Part shown: positions 19,284 through 28,106 of the stretch, in pieces
How the letters are laid out: the number at the start of each line of letters is the position of its first letter
Numbering within the stretch: position 1 is the stretch's first letter
Source of the DNA: Streptomyces sp. 378
GTDB taxonomy: Bacteria > Actinomycetota > Actinomycetes > Streptomycetales > Streptomycetaceae
Direction of reading: 5' to 3'
Assembly (NCBI RefSeq): GCF_030124145.1
Contig: NZ_JASKMS010000017.1
Coordinates: 1-64,000, forward strand
Length of the DNA: 64,000 bases
Notes under the pieces: model-generated
Database searches by the model: none
What the model saw: the letters and a program-made list of their open reading frames with translations, nothing else
Told to the model about the DNA's origin: nothing
Translations under genes and position numbers: made by a program

Positions 19284-19616
19284 ATGGCAGACACGCAGCA
19301 GGTTGACCCGAAGGCCGAGCGCAAGGCCGCCCGGCTGGCCCAGCAGATCTCCTCCTTCTCCCAGGCCCACGGCGGTGCCGAGGGCCAGGTCGCCTACCTC
19401 GGCGAGCGCGGCGCCCGCATCGTCCTGGTCGGCGAGGACGGCAACTGGGGCGACCTGGTCGCCCCCTCGTACGAGATCGCCGAGAAGGCCGTGGAGAAGT
19501 CGGGCATCACGGCCCACGAGTCCTTCGACGGCGAATTCGCCGCGAAGGTCAAGACGGGCCGCTACGAGTGGTCGCGCATGGCGGGGATCCAGGTAGGCGG
19601 CCCCAAGAACGACTGA
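19284..19616 (+). CDS. Small conserved actinobacterial protein of unknown function
   Basis: 110 aa from ATG 19284 (MADTQQVDPKAERKAARLAQ); an in-frame GTG at 19266 is an alternative. No known catalytic motif: charged N-terminal helix, then VAYLGERGARIVLVGEDGNW and a C-terminal GRYEWSRMAGIQVGG. No signal peptide or membrane segment, so probably cytoplasmic. It follows ctaB by 58 nt. It looks like a genuine gene (codon bias, family-like sequence), but I cannot name a function. Confidence 0.75.
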   Translation: MADTQQVDPKAERKAARLAQQISSFSQAHGGAEGQVAYLGERGARIVLVGEDGNWGDLVAPSYEIAEKAVEKSGITAHESFDGEFAAKVKTGRYEWSRMAGIQVGGPKND

Positions 19617-19622
19617 CCCTCT

Positions 19623-19680
19623 TGGGGGCGCGGGGCTGTATCGATGTGCGGCTCCGCCGCGTGGGCGCGAGCAACCACAT
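19623..19680 (+). repeat. Interspersed Streptomyces hairpin repeat, copy A
   Basis: GGGGCGCGGG, then CTGT, then the hairpin core GCGGCTCCGCCGCG, then GGGCGCGA and CCACA. The same element occurs in inverted orientation at 41243-41310. It is non-coding and lies just after a stop codon, as is common for this repeat type. Confidence 0.7.
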
Positions 19681-19791
19681 CTCGCCCGCGCCCGCCGAAC
19701 AAACCCGCCCACACCCCCGGGACCGCGACCTCGAACCCGGTTCACCCGTTAGGACCCTTGAGAGCAACAGGGTCCACACCGGGAGGCCCGG

Positions 19792-20898
19792 ATGATCGAA
19801 ACGCCGTCACTGGTGGACCAGTACTGCCACGGAGTGCTGCGCACGGAGCTGGGCCTCGGCACCTTCGAGGCCCACCTCAGCCGCACCGAGGGCCCACCCG
19901 CCCCCGGCACCACCCTCTTCGACACCCAGACCGGCTTCGCCGTGCGGCGCTGGTGCCCGCCCCTGCTCGGCCTCGAACCGCACAGCACGCCCGCCCGCTA
20001 CCTGGCCCGACGCCGGGAGCTGGGCGTTCTGGAGTCCGGCCGCCGGCTCCTGCGCGGCAGCGGCATCACCACGTACCTGGTCGACACGGGCCTCCCCGGC
20101 GATCTGACGGAACCCGGCGAGCTGGCCTCCGCGGGAGCCGCCGAGGCCCGCGAGATCGTGCGCCTGGAACTCCTGGCCGAGCAGGTCGCCGACACCTCCG
20201 GAACCGTCGAGTCCTTCCTCGCCAATCTCGCCGAGTCGGTGCACGCGGCCGCCGCGGACGCCGTCGCCTTCACCTCGGTCGCGGGTGTACGGCACGGCCT
20301 CGCCCTCGCACCGGAGCCGCCCGGCCCGGGGGAGGTGCGCGGGGCGGCCGGGCGCTGGCTCGCCGGGCGCGGCGTGGGCGGGGAGCTGAGCGACCCGGTA
20401 CTGCTACGGCATCTGCTGTGGAGCGCGGTCGCCTCGGGGCTGCCGCTCCAGCTGCACGCGGGGCTGGGCGCCCCGGGGCCGAGGATCGACCGTACGGACC
20501 CGGTGCTGCTGACGGACTTCGTGCGGGCCACGGCCGGCCTGGGCACGGACCTCGTCCTGCTGCACGGCTACCCGTACCACCGGCACGCGGCCCATCTCGC
20601 CGGTGTCTTCCCGCACGTCCACGCCGACTGCGGCGCCGCCCTGGTGCGCACGGGCGCCCGGGCCGCGACCGTCCTCGCGGAGATCCTGGAGCTGGCGCCC
20701 TTCGGTAAGATCCTCTTCTCCACCGGCGCGCAGGGGCTGCCCGAACTGCACGTGGTGGGCGCCCGGCTGTTCCGCGAGGCCCTGGGGCGGGTGCTCGGCA
20801 CCTGGGTCGCCGAAGGAGCGTGGTCCCTGACCGACGCGCAGCGGGTGGCGGGCATGCTGGCGTCAGCCAACGCGCGCAGGGTGTACGGGCTGGACTAG
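19792..20898 (+). CDS. Amidohydrolase-family protein (FluG N-terminal/TIM-barrel type)
   Basis: Putative metal-dependent hydrolase of the amidohydrolase 2 superfamily, 368 aa, cytoplasmic. Seen: DQYCHGVL near the N-terminus (the position of the usual metal HxH, here reduced to a single His), PLQLHAGLG in mid-protein, LLHGYPYHRHAAHLAGVFPH and HADCGAAL toward the C-terminus, and GKILFSTGAQGLPELHVVGA. This resembles the N-terminal domain of FluG-like glutamine-synthetase fusions and related lactonases. GGGAGG precedes the ATG. Monocistronic; its stop is embedded in a terminator shared with ctaA. Substrate unknown. Confidence 0.75.
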   Translation: MIETPSLVDQYCHGVLRTELGLGTFEAHLSRTEGPPAPGTTLFDTQTGFAVRRWCPPLLGLEPHSTPARYLARRRELGVLESGRRLLRGSGITTYLVDTGLPGDLTEPGELASAGAAEAREIVRLELLAEQVADTSGTVESFLANLAESVHAAAADAVAFTSVAGVRHGLALAPEPPGPGEVRGAAGRWLAGRGVGGELSDPVLLRHLLWSAVASGLPLQLHAGLGAPGPRIDRTDPVLLTDFVRATAGLGTDLVLLHGYPYHRHAAHLAGVFPHVHADCGAALVRTGARAATVLAEILELAPFGKILFSTGAQGLPELHVVGARLFREALGRVLGTWVAEGAWSLTDAQRVAGMLASANARRVYGLD

Positions 20899-20935
20899 GC
20901 CCCTTCTGATGGACTCCGTGGGAGAAAGGGCCTAG
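20895..20935. terminator. Bidirectional terminator overlapping two stop codons
   Basis: Stem CTAGGCCCCTTCT pairs with AGAAAGGGCCTAG (12 of 13 pairs). The hairpin includes the stop codons of both convergent genes (20896-20898 and 20932-20934). Confidence 0.75.
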
Positions 20936-21939
20936 GCCTTGGTCAGAGTGGCCTCGGCCGTCGGGCCGGGCAGGTCGGCCACGGCCTCCGGCCGCTCGCG
21001 CAGCGACAGCACCACCCGCAGCACCCAGATCCACATCACGGCCGAGCCCAGCATGTGCAGGCCGACCAGGACCTCGGGCAGGTCCGTGAAGTACTGGACG
21101 TAGCCGATGACGCCCTGCGCGAGCAGGATCAGGAACAGCTCTCGGGTGCGGTTCAGCGGGTCCTTGGGGGCGCCGACCGCCTTGAGGACGAACCACAGGG
21201 CGAACGTCAGAGTCACCACGATCCACGCCAGCACGGCGTGCAGCTTGCTCACCGTCTCCCAGTCGACGGGCATCCGCTCGACCTCGCTGGAGTCGCCCGC
21301 GTGCGGGCCCGCGCCGGTGACGACGGTGCCGACCAGGATGAGCAGGACGGCCGCCGCGACCAGGAACCACACCAGCTGCCGCACGGCGCTGCCGACCAGC
21401 GGGCGCGGTGCCGCGTCGCCCTCACGGGTGCGCTGCCACATCACCGTGGCCACCGCGATGAGCGCCGACGTCGCCACGAAGTGCGCCGCCACCGTGTACG
21501 GATTGAGACCGACCAGCACGACGATGCCGCCGAGCACCGCGTTGCTCATCACGATCCAGAACTGCGCCCAGCCCAGCCGGGTCAGGCCACGCCGGTACGG
21601 CTTCCGCGAGCGCGCGGCGATGATCGCCCAGCCGACGGCGGCGCACAGCACGTACGTGAGCATGCGGTTGCCGAACTCGATGGCGCCGTGCAGGCCCATC
21701 GCGCTGGTGGCGGTGAGCGAGTCGTCGGTGCACTTGGGCCAGGTCGGGCAGCCCAGACCCGAGCCCGTCAGCCGTACGGCGCCGCCGGTGACGACGATGA
21801 GCACCGACATCAGGAGTGCGGAGAGCGTCGCGCGCCGGACCGTCCGGGGTTCCGGGGTCCAGCGCTCGGCGATGAAGGCGAGCGGATTGCGCAGGGCGGC
21901 CAGGGCGTCGGCGCGGGTCACGTTGGGCACGCGAACCAT
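20932..21939 (-). CDS. ctaA: Heme A synthase (COX15/CtaA family)
   Basis: Membrane enzyme converting heme O to heme A for aa3-type cytochrome oxidase, 335 aa from the ATG at 21939. Eight TM segments are visible. VVTGGAVRLTGSGLGCPTWP begins the first extracytoplasmic loop and continues KC, giving the two cysteines of the Bacillus-type loop disulfide. Conserved heme-binding histidines occur in LHGAIEFGNRMLTY, VAAHFVATSALIA, KLHAVLAWI and VGLHMLGSAV. The frame is open 42 nt further upstream but the internal ATG fits homologues better. Confidence 0.95.
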   Translation of the reverse strand: MVRVPNVTRADALAALRNPLAFIAERWTPEPRTVRRATLSALLMSVLIVVTGGAVRLTGSGLGCPTWPKCTDDSLTATSAMGLHGAIEFGNRMLTYVLCAAVGWAIIAARSRKPYRRGLTRLGWAQFWIVMSNAVLGGIVVLVGLNPYTVAAHFVATSALIAVATVMWQRTREGDAAPRPLVGSAVRQLVWFLVAAAVLLILVGTVVTGAGPHAGDSSEVERMPVDWETVSKLHAVLAWIVVTLTFALWFVLKAVGAPKDPLNRTRELFLILLAQGVIGYVQYFTDLPEVLVGLHMLGSAVMWIWVLRVVLSLRERPEAVADLPGPTAEATLTKA

Positions 21940-21993
21940 CGTAAGCCGCCGCTTGTGCACGCTTTCACGAGGGCCCCTCACCGGACACGTTCC

Positions 21994-22770
21994 CTACTCC
22001 CAGCGGAAGAACTTCCCGGCCGCAGCCAGCCCCACGACCGCCCAGACGGCCAGGATCCCCAGGTCGCCCCAGGGCATCCCGGCGCCGTGCTGGAGCACGT
22101 CCCGCAGCCCGTCCGACAGGGCCGAGACGGGCAGCAGGCCGAGCACGTCCTGCGCGGCGGCGGGGAACTTGTCGAGCGGCACGATGACCCCGCCGCCGAC
22201 GAGCAGCAGCAGGAACACCAGGTTGGCGGCGGCCAGCGTCGCCTCGGCCCTCAGCGTCCCGGCCATCAGCAGGCCCAGGCCCGAGAAGGCCGCCGTGCCG
22301 AGGATCAGGAGCAGCAGCACGGCGAACGGGTTGCCCTGCGGCGACCAGCCGAGCGCGAAGGCGATCGCCGTCAGCAGGATCACCTGGAGCACCTCGGTGA
22401 CCAGGACGGACAGGGTCTTCGCCGTCATCAGGCCCCAGCGGGGCAGGGGCGAGGAGGCCAGCCGCTTCAGCACGCCGTAGCGCCGCTCGAAGCCGGTCGC
22501 GATGGCCTGGCCGGTGAACGCCGTCGACATCACGGCGAGCGCGAGGATGCCCGGTGCGAGGAAGTCGACCGCCTCGCCGGCGCCGGTGTCGACGATGTCC
22601 ACGGTGCTGAACAGCGTCAGCAGCAGGGTCGGGATCACCACCGTCAGCAGCAGTTGCTCGCCGTTGCGCAGCAGCATCTTCGTCTCGAGCGCGGCCTGGG
22701 CCGCGATCATGCGGTGGAGGGGCGCCGCGCCGGGCTTCGGCGTGTACCTCCCCGTGCCGGTGGCGGTCAC
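21994..22770 (-). CDS. ABC-2 type transporter permease
   Basis: Membrane subunit of an export ABC system, 258 aa. Six hydrophobic helices; ETKMLLRNGEQLLLTVVIPT at the N-terminus and FLAPGILALAVMSTAFTGQA fit the ABC-2 (PF01061/PF12698) family of drug and polysaccharide exporters. The GTG at 22770 overlaps the ATPase stop (GTGA), the reason for choosing it. Partner is the ATPase directly upstream. Likely a drug- or natural-product-efflux pair (DrrA/DrrB-like). Confidence 0.93.
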   Translation of the reverse strand: MTATGTGRYTPKPGAAPLHRMIAAQAALETKMLLRNGEQLLLTVVIPTLLLTLFSTVDIVDTGAGEAVDFLAPGILALAVMSTAFTGQAIATGFERRYGVLKRLASSPLPRWGLMTAKTLSVLVTEVLQVILLTAIAFALGWSPQGNPFAVLLLLILGTAAFSGLGLLMAGTLRAEATLAAANLVFLLLLVGGGVIVPLDKFPAAAQDVLGLLPVSALSDGLRDVLQHGAGMPWGDLGILAVWAVVGLAAAGKFFRWE

Positions 22771-23690
22771 GAGCGCAACTCCTTGCCGGTGAGCTCCAGG
22801 AAGACGTCCTCCAGGGTGTGCCGTTCGACCGAGATCCTCTCCGGCATCACGCCGTGCTGGGCGCACCAGGAGGTGACCGTCGCGAGCAATTGGGGATCGA
22901 CCTTGCCGACGACCCGGTACGAACCCGGTGTCAGCTCGGCGGCCGAGCAGTCGGCGGGCAGCGCCTTCAGCAGCGAGCCCACGTCCAGGCCGGGCCGGCC
23001 CGAGAAGCGCAGGGTGTTCTCCGCGCCGCCCCGGCACAGCTCCTCCGGGGATCCCTGGGCGATGACCCGGCCCGCGTCGATGATCGCGACGTCGTCGGCG
23101 AGCTGCTCGGCCTCGTCCATGTAGTGGGTGGTGAGGATCACCGAGACGCCGTCGGCGCGCAGATCCCGGACCAGGTCCCAGGTGGCGCGGCGGGCCTGCG
23201 GATCGAGCCCGGCGGTCGGCTCGTCGAGGAAGACGAGTTCGGGCCGCCCGACCACGGCCATGGCCAGCGCGAGCCGCTGCTGCTGACCGCCCGACAGCCG
23301 CCGGTAGGCGGTACGGCCGCAGGAGCCGAGCCCCAGCCGTTCGATCAGCCCGTCCACGTCCAGGGGGTGCGCGTGCAGCTTCGCCACGTGCCGGAGCATC
23401 TCGTCGGCTCGGGAACCCGAGTAGACGCCGCCGGACTGGAGCATCACGCCGATGCGGGGCCGCAGGCCGGCGGAGTCCGCGACCGGGTCGAGACCCAGGA
23501 CGCGCACCGTGCCGGAGTCCGGCTTCCGGTACCCCTCGCAGGTCTCGATGGTGGTCGTCTTGCCCGCCCCGTTGGGGCCGAGCACGGCGGTCACACCCGC
23601 CCGGGCCACCAGGTCGAGCCCGTCCACCGCGGTCTTCGGGCCGTACCGCTTCACCAGGGCCTGGACCTGGACCACGGGCTCACTTCGCAT
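22767..23690 (-). CDS. ABC transporter ATP-binding protein (DrrA-like)
   Basis: ATPase subunit of an ABC-2 exporter, 307 aa. Walker A GPNGAGKTTTIE, signature RLSGGQQQRLALAMAVVG, Walker B LVFLDEPTAGLDPQARR, and H-loop LTTHYMDEAEQ; the C-terminal ~90 residues form the extension typical of DrrA-type ATPases. Start taken at ATG 23690 (MRSEPVVQVQALVKRYG); an upstream in-frame start at 23753 would overlap the preceding gene. The AAC(3)-like gene ends 49 nt upstream on the same strand, so co-transcription is possible. Confidence 0.94.
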   Translation of the reverse strand: MRSEPVVQVQALVKRYGPKTAVDGLDLVARAGVTAVLGPNGAGKTTTIETCEGYRKPDSGTVRVLGLDPVADSAGLRPRIGVMLQSGGVYSGSRADEMLRHVAKLHAHPLDVDGLIERLGLGSCGRTAYRRLSGGQQQRLALAMAVVGRPELVFLDEPTAGLDPQARRATWDLVRDLRADGVSVILTTHYMDEAEQLADDVAIIDAGRVIAQGSPEELCRGGAENTLRFSGRPGLDVGSLLKALPADCSAAELTPGSYRVVGKVDPQLLATVTSWCAQHGVMPERISVERHTLEDVFLELTGKELRS

Positions 23691-23739
23691 GGGTCCAGAG
23701 TCTAGGTACGCGCGCGGTGGCCCGGACCGCGGGGTGCGG

Positions 23740-24534
23740 CTACTCCTCCTCACGCGGCCGGTGGACCGCCAGCCACCGCTCGGCGAAGGCGACCGCTTCC
23801 GCCACCGGGAACAACCGCGCCTCGGCCGCGCCCACCCTGCCGCGGACGACGGGGCGGTCCCGTTCGAAGTCGTAGCCCAGCTCGTCGAAACGGTCCGAGC
23901 TGATCGACACCTCGGTCACGGTCTCCCAGCCGTCCGGCCCCGGCCGGCCCACCGCGACGCGCGGGGAGGGTATCCGGTACTCGGCGAGGTGGAAGCTCGT
24001 GCAGGAGGCGTAGCCGGCGCCGAGCAGCAGCACGCGCGCGCCCATCGCCTCCAGCTTCGCCAGCGGGCTGCGCTCGCCGAGACGGCAGTCGGGCGCGTGC
24101 CCGTCGATGATGTCCGCCGCGCGCGGGCCGAGCGCCGCGAACGAGGTCTGCGGATGCGCGCTGCGCAGCGCGCCGGGCCAGGTGCGCACGGTCTCCGGGA
24201 CGACGCCGACCCCGCGGGCGGGCGTGATCCGCGGATCGTAGGCGGGCATGGTGGCGCGGATGGCCGTCCACCACTGCGGGGGCACGGGCGGGTTGCTCCA
24301 CAGGGCCGGGTCGGAGAGGTCACCGGTCTGGGTGGGGACCACGAGGGTCCCCTCCGGGCCGAGGACGTCGAGCAGTCCTCGCACCACCGCTACGGGGCCG
24401 CCGTTGACCCAGCCGAGGGCGCTGAGCGAGGAGTGCACGAGGAGGGTCTCGCCGGTGCGTACGCCGAGCTCGCCGAGCTGCGTCCGGAGCGTCTCGCGGG
24501 TGACAAGAGGGCCGGTCGGAGGGGGTGTGGGCAT
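23740..24534 (-). CDS. Aminoglycoside N(3)-acetyltransferase-like protein
   Basis: Acetyl-CoA dependent acetyltransferase of the Antibiotic_NAT family, 264 aa, cytoplasmic. Seen: TLLVHSSLSALGWVNGG, GTLVVPTQTGDLSDP (CoA-binding part) and LLLGAGYASCTSFHLAEY, a typical AAC(3)/YokD segment with the conserved histidine; SAHPQTSFAALGPRA is also characteristic. The ATG at 24534 is preferred over an upstream ATG at 24567. Such genes are common in streptomycetes and are not proof of aminoglycoside resistance; the true substrate may be another amine. It lies upstream of an efflux ABC pair and divergent from sufR. Confidence 0.85.
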   Translation of the reverse strand: MPTPPPTGPLVTRETLRTQLGELGVRTGETLLVHSSLSALGWVNGGPVAVVRGLLDVLGPEGTLVVPTQTGDLSDPALWSNPPVPPQWWTAIRATMPAYDPRITPARGVGVVPETVRTWPGALRSAHPQTSFAALGPRAADIIDGHAPDCRLGERSPLAKLEAMGARVLLLGAGYASCTSFHLAEYRIPSPRVAVGRPGPDGWETVTEVSISSDRFDELGYDFERDRPVVRGRVGAAEARLFPVAEAVAFAERWLAVHRPREEE

Positions 24535-24577
24535 GGTTCCGGAGTGTCCCCGAAGCGGCTGCCCCATGCCACCGGTT

Positions 24578-24623
24578 TGATCGATCAGAGATCGTTTCCG
24601 CAGGTCAGATTAGGTATGCCTAA
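24578..24623. promoter_or_regulatory. Two palindromes in the aac-like/sufR divergent promoter
   Basis: A perfect TGATCGATCA at 24578-24587, and TTAGG-TATG-CCTAA at 24610-24623. The second resembles half of the iron-box consensus (TTAGGTTAGGCTAACCTAA) bound by IdeR/DmdR repressors. It is about midway between the two start codons, so either gene could be the target. Confidence 0.45.
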
Positions 24624-24681
24624 GTGACGTAGGGCACCGCCGGATGGACGCGGGTGGCTTGCCCGGTCCGAAGGAATTACG

Positions 24682-24695
24682 CAACAATGGCGTTG
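24682..24695. promoter_or_regulatory. Probable SufR operator (CAAC-N6-GTTG)
   Basis: CAAC-AATGGC-GTTG matches the inverted repeat known for SufR binding. It touches the first base of the sufR GTG start (24695), which suggests negative autoregulation of the suf operon from a short-leader or leaderless transcript. Confidence 0.6.
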
Positions 24696-25417
24696 TGAAA
24701 AACGTCGGCGAGGCACCGCACGAGGAGCTGGCGACCGGGGAGCGGTCCACCCGCAACCGCGTCGCGCGGTCCATCCTGGACCACGGCCCCTCGACCGTCG
24801 CCGAGCTCGCCGAGCGGCTGGGCCTCACCCAGGCGGCCGTGCGCCGGCACCTCGACGCCCTCGCGGGCGACGGTGTCGTGGAGGCGCGTGAGCAGCGGGT
24901 GTACGGCGCGCGCACCCGAGGCCGGCCGGCCAAGGTGTTCGCCCTGACGGACTGCGGACGGGACGCCTTCGACCAGTCGTACGACAAGCTCGCGACGGAC
25001 GCCCTGCGCTGGATCGCCGACCGCGAGGGCGGCAACGAGGCGATCGCGGCCTTCGCCCGCGCCAGGATCGCCGCGCAGGCGGGCGCCTACCGCCGCGCGG
25101 TCGAGACGGCCCCGCCCGAGAAGCGGACCCAAGCGCTGGCCAAGGCCCTGAGCGCCGACGGGTACGCTGCCACGGCGCGCAGCGCGCCCCACCCCCAGCT
25201 GGGTGAACAGCTCTGCCAGCACCACTGCCCGGTCGCCCACGTCGCCGAGCAGTTTCCGCAGCTCTGCGAGGCGGAGACGGAATTTTTCGCGGAGCTGCTC
25301 GGTACGCATGTACAGCGGCTCGCCACCATCGCGCACGGCGACGGCGTCTGCACGACGTTCATCCCCAAGATTTCCCACAACGCATCTGCAAGCACGGCCG
25401 GGAGGAACCCCGCATGA
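24695..25417 (+). CDS. sufR: SufR, iron-sulfur cluster-sensing repressor of the suf operon
   Basis: Regulator of Fe-S cluster biosynthesis, 240 aa. N-terminal winged helix-turn-helix of the DeoR/ArsR type: VAELAERLGLTQAAVRRHLD, then wing residues RTRGRPAKVFALTD. C-terminal cysteines CQHHCPVAHVAEQFPQLC, and a further Cys in GDGVCTTF, match the cluster-ligating motif of SufR. I prefer the GTG at 24695; an ATG at 24644 is in frame but poorly placed. Its stop overlaps the sufB ATG (ATGA), so the regulator is the first gene of its own target operon. Confidence 0.93.
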   Translation: MKNVGEAPHEELATGERSTRNRVARSILDHGPSTVAELAERLGLTQAAVRRHLDALAGDGVVEAREQRVYGARTRGRPAKVFALTDCGRDAFDQSYDKLATDALRWIADREGGNEAIAAFARARIAAQAGAYRRAVETAPPEKRTQALAKALSADGYAATARSAPHPQLGEQLCQHHCPVAHVAEQFPQLCEAETEFFAELLGTHVQRLATIAHGDGVCTTFIPKISHNASASTAGRNPA

Positions 25418-26835
25418 CTCTCCCCACGGAGACTGCCCACCCCGAGCTCGAGGGCCTGGGCAAGTACGAGTACGGCTGGGCCGACTCCGACACGGCCGGC
25501 GCCTCTGCCAAGCGCGGTATCAACGAGGACGTCGTCCGGGACATCTCCTCCAAGAAGAACGAGCCGGAGTGGATGACCAAGCTCCGTCTCAAGGGTCTGC
25601 GCCTGTTCGAGAAGAAGCCCATGCCGAACTGGGGCTCGGACCTCTCCGGCATCGACTTCGACAACATCAAGTACTTCGTGCGCTCCACGGAGAAGCAGGC
25701 GGAGTCCTGGGAGGACCTGCCCGAGGACATCAAGAACACGTACGACAAGCTCGGCATCCCCGAGGCGGAGAAGCAGCGCCTCGTCGCCGGTGTCGCCGCG
25801 CAGTACGAGTCGGAGGTCGTCTACCACCAGATCCGCGAGGACCTGGAGGAGCAGGGCGTCATCTTCCTCGACACCGACACCGCGCTGAAGGAGCACCCGG
25901 AGCTCTTCAAGGAGTACTTCGGAACCGTCATCCCCGTCGGCGACAACAAGTTCGCGTCGCTGAACTCCGCCGTGTGGTCGGGCGGCTCCTTCATCTACGT
26001 GCCGCCGGGCGTGCACGTGGAGATCCCGCTCCAGGCCTACTTCCGCATCAACACGGAGAACATGGGCCAGTTCGAGCGGACCCTGATCATCGTCGACGAA
26101 GGTGCCTATGTGCACTACGTCGAGGGCTGCACCGCCCCGATCTACAAGTCGGACTCGCTGCATTCCGCGGTCGTCGAGATCATCGTCAAGAAGAACGCCC
26201 GCTGCCGCTACACGACCATCCAGAACTGGTCGAACAACGTCTACAACCTGGTCACCAAGCGCGCCGTCGCCTACGAGGGCGCGACCATGGAGTGGATCGA
26301 CGGCAACATCGGCTCCAAGGTGACGATGAAGTACCCGGCCGTCTACCTCATGGGTGAGCACGCCAAGGGCGAGACGCTGTCCATCGCCTTCGCGGGCGAG
26401 GGCCAGCACCAGGACGCCGGCTCCAAGATGGTCCACATGGCGCCGAACACGTCGTCGAACATCGTGTCGAAGTCCGTCGCCCGCGGTGGCGGCCGTACCT
26501 CCTACCGTGGTCTGGTGGAGATCGGCGAGGGCGCCCACGGCTCCAAGTCCAACGTGCTCTGTGACGCGCTCCTCGTCGACACGATCTCCCGCTCGGACAC
26601 GTACCCGTACGTGGACGTCCGCGAGGACGACGTGTCCATGGGGCACGAGGCGACCGTCTCCAAGGTCTCCGAGGACCAGCTCTTCTACCTGATGAGCCGT
26701 GGTCTGAGCGAGTTCGAGGCGATGGCGATGATCGTGCGCGGCTTCGTCGAGCCCATCGCGAAGGAGCTGCCCATGGAGTACGCCCTCGAGCTCAACCGGC
26801 TGATCGAGCTGCAGATGGAAGGCGCGGTCGGCTGA
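25414..26835 (+). CDS. sufB: Fe-S cluster assembly scaffold SufB
   Basis: Core scaffold of the SufBCD complex on which Fe-S clusters are built, 473 aa, cytosolic. Seen: NEPEWMTKLRLKGLRLFEKK near the N-terminus, the right-handed beta-helix with FVEGCTAP-like YVEGCTAPIYKSDSLHSAVV carrying the conserved cysteine, and RGLVEIGEGAHGSKSNVLCD near the end. Translationally coupled to sufR by ATGA. In this operon it precedes sufD, with a hairpin in the 86-nt gap. Confidence 0.98.
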   Translation: MTLPTETAHPELEGLGKYEYGWADSDTAGASAKRGINEDVVRDISSKKNEPEWMTKLRLKGLRLFEKKPMPNWGSDLSGIDFDNIKYFVRSTEKQAESWEDLPEDIKNTYDKLGIPEAEKQRLVAGVAAQYESEVVYHQIREDLEEQGVIFLDTDTALKEHPELFKEYFGTVIPVGDNKFASLNSAVWSGGSFIYVPPGVHVEIPLQAYFRINTENMGQFERTLIIVDEGAYVHYVEGCTAPIYKSDSLHSAVVEIIVKKNARCRYTTIQNWSNNVYNLVTKRAVAYEGATMEWIDGNIGSKVTMKYPAVYLMGEHAKGETLSIAFAGEGQHQDAGSKMVHMAPNTSSNIVSKSVARGGGRTSYRGLVEIGEGAHGSKSNVLCDALLVDTISRSDTYPYVDVREDDVSMGHEATVSKVSEDQLFYLMSRGLSEFEAMAMIVRGFVEPIAKELPMEYALELNRLIELQMEGAVG

Positions 26836-26858
26836 CCCGCCGCCCGTTCCAGCAGCTT

Positions 26859-26880
26859 GGCCCGCCCCTCAGGGCGGGCC
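26859..26880 (+). terminator. Intercistronic hairpin between sufB and sufD
   Basis: GGCCCGCCC-CTCA-GGGCGGGCC, a perfect 9-bp stem with a four-base loop and no T tract. More likely an attenuator or mRNA-stability element than a full terminator, because sufD and the rest of the operon follow on the same strand. Confidence 0.6.
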
Positions 26881-26921
26881 GAGGATCGCAACTGACGTAG
26901 AAAGAGAGCAGACCGACAGCC

Positions 26922-28106
26922 ATGGCTGAGGCTCAGAACATCCCCGTGGGGTCCACCACCGCGGGCCAGATCGCGGTGGCCGCGGAGTCGACCGTCGCCA
27001 CACGCATGAGCGCACCCGCGTCCTTCGAGGTGGCGGACTTCCCGGTCCCCCACGGCCGCGAGGAGGAGTGGCGGTTCACCCCGCTGGAGCGGCTGCGCGG
27101 GCTGCACGACGGGACCGCCGTCGCCACCGGCGACGGCCTGAAGGTCGAGATCGACGCGCCCGAGGGTGTCGTCGTCGAGACCGTCGGCCGTGACGACGCG
27201 CGCCTCGGCCGGGCGGGCACCCCGGTGGACCGGGTCGCCGCCCAGGCGTACTCGTCGTTCGAGAAGGCCGGCGTGATCACCGTCCCCAAGGAGACGGTCC
27301 TCACCGAGCCGATCCGTGTCGCCGTGCACGGCGAGGGCGGGACCGCCTACGCCCACCAGGTCGTCGAGCTGGGCGCCTTCGCCGAGGCCGTGGTCGTCAT
27401 CGACCACACCGGTGACGCGGTGCTCGCCGCCAACGTCGACTACGTCCTCGGCGACGGCGCCAAGCTGACCGTCGTCTCCGTCCAGGACTGGGACGACAGG
27501 GCCGTGCACGTCGGCCAGCACAACGCGCTGATCGGCCGGGACGCCACCTTCAAGTCGTTCGTGGTCACCTTCGGCGGCGACCTGGTCCGGCTGCACCCGC
27601 GCGTCGCCTACGCCGGCCCCGGCGGCGAGGCCGAGCTCTTCGGTCTGTACTTCACCGACAAGGGCCAGCACCAGGAGCACCGCCTCCTGGTCGACCACAA
27701 CGTCCCGCACTGCAAGTCGAACGTCGTCTACAAGGGCGCGCTGCAGGGCGACGACGCGCACGCGGTCTGGATCGGCGACGTGCTCATCGAGGCGAAGGCC
27801 GAGGGCACGGACACGTACGAGATGAACCGCAACCTGGTCCTCACGGACGGCGCGCGGGTCGACTCGGTGCCGAACCTGGAGATCGAGACCGGCGAGATCG
27901 TCGGCGCCGGCCACGCCTCCGCCACCGGCCGCTTCGACGACGAGCAGCTCTTCTACCTGATGGCGCGCGGCATCCCCGAGATCGACGCCCGTCGCCTGGT
28001 GGTCCGCGGCTTCTTCGCCGAACTGGTCCAGCAGATCGGTGTCCCGGACATCGAGGAGCGCCTCCTCACCAAGATCGAAGAGGAGCTGGAGGCGTCGGTC
28101 GCATGA
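26922..28106 (+). CDS. sufD: Fe-S cluster assembly protein SufD
   Basis: Partner of SufB in the SufBC2D scaffold, 394 aa. Seen: FPVPHGREEEWRFTPLERL typical of the SufD N-terminus, beta-helical repeats, DHNVPHCKSNVVYKGALQGD with the conserved His/Cys, and the family C-terminal block EQLFYLMARGIPEIDARRLV. GAAAGAGAGCAG lies upstream of the ATG. Its stop overlaps the Rieske ferredoxin start (ATGA). Confidence 0.98.
   Translation: MAEAQNIPVGSTTAGQIAVAAESTVATRMSAPASFEVADFPVPHGREEEWRFTPLERLRGLHDGTAVATGDGLKVEIDAPEGVVVETVGRDDARLGRAGTPVDRVAAQAYSSFEKAGVITVPKETVLTEPIRVAVHGEGGTAYAHQVVELGAFAEAVVVIDHTGDAVLAANVDYVLGDGAKLTVVSVQDWDDRAVHVGQHNALIGRDATFKSFVVTFGGDLVRLHPRVAYAGPGGEAELFGLYFTDKGQHQEHRLLVDHNVPHCKSNVVYKGALQGDDAHAVWIGDVLIEAKAEGTDTYEMNRNLVLTDGARVDSVPNLEIETGEIVGAGHASATGRFDDEQLFYLMARGIPEIDARRLVVRGFFAELVQQIGVPDIEERLLTKIEEELEASVA

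Noticed and set aside
23740..24534. Clinical aminoglycoside resistance gene
   Set aside because: The Antibiotic_NAT family is widespread in Streptomyces core genomes with unknown substrates; sequence alone does not show resistance.
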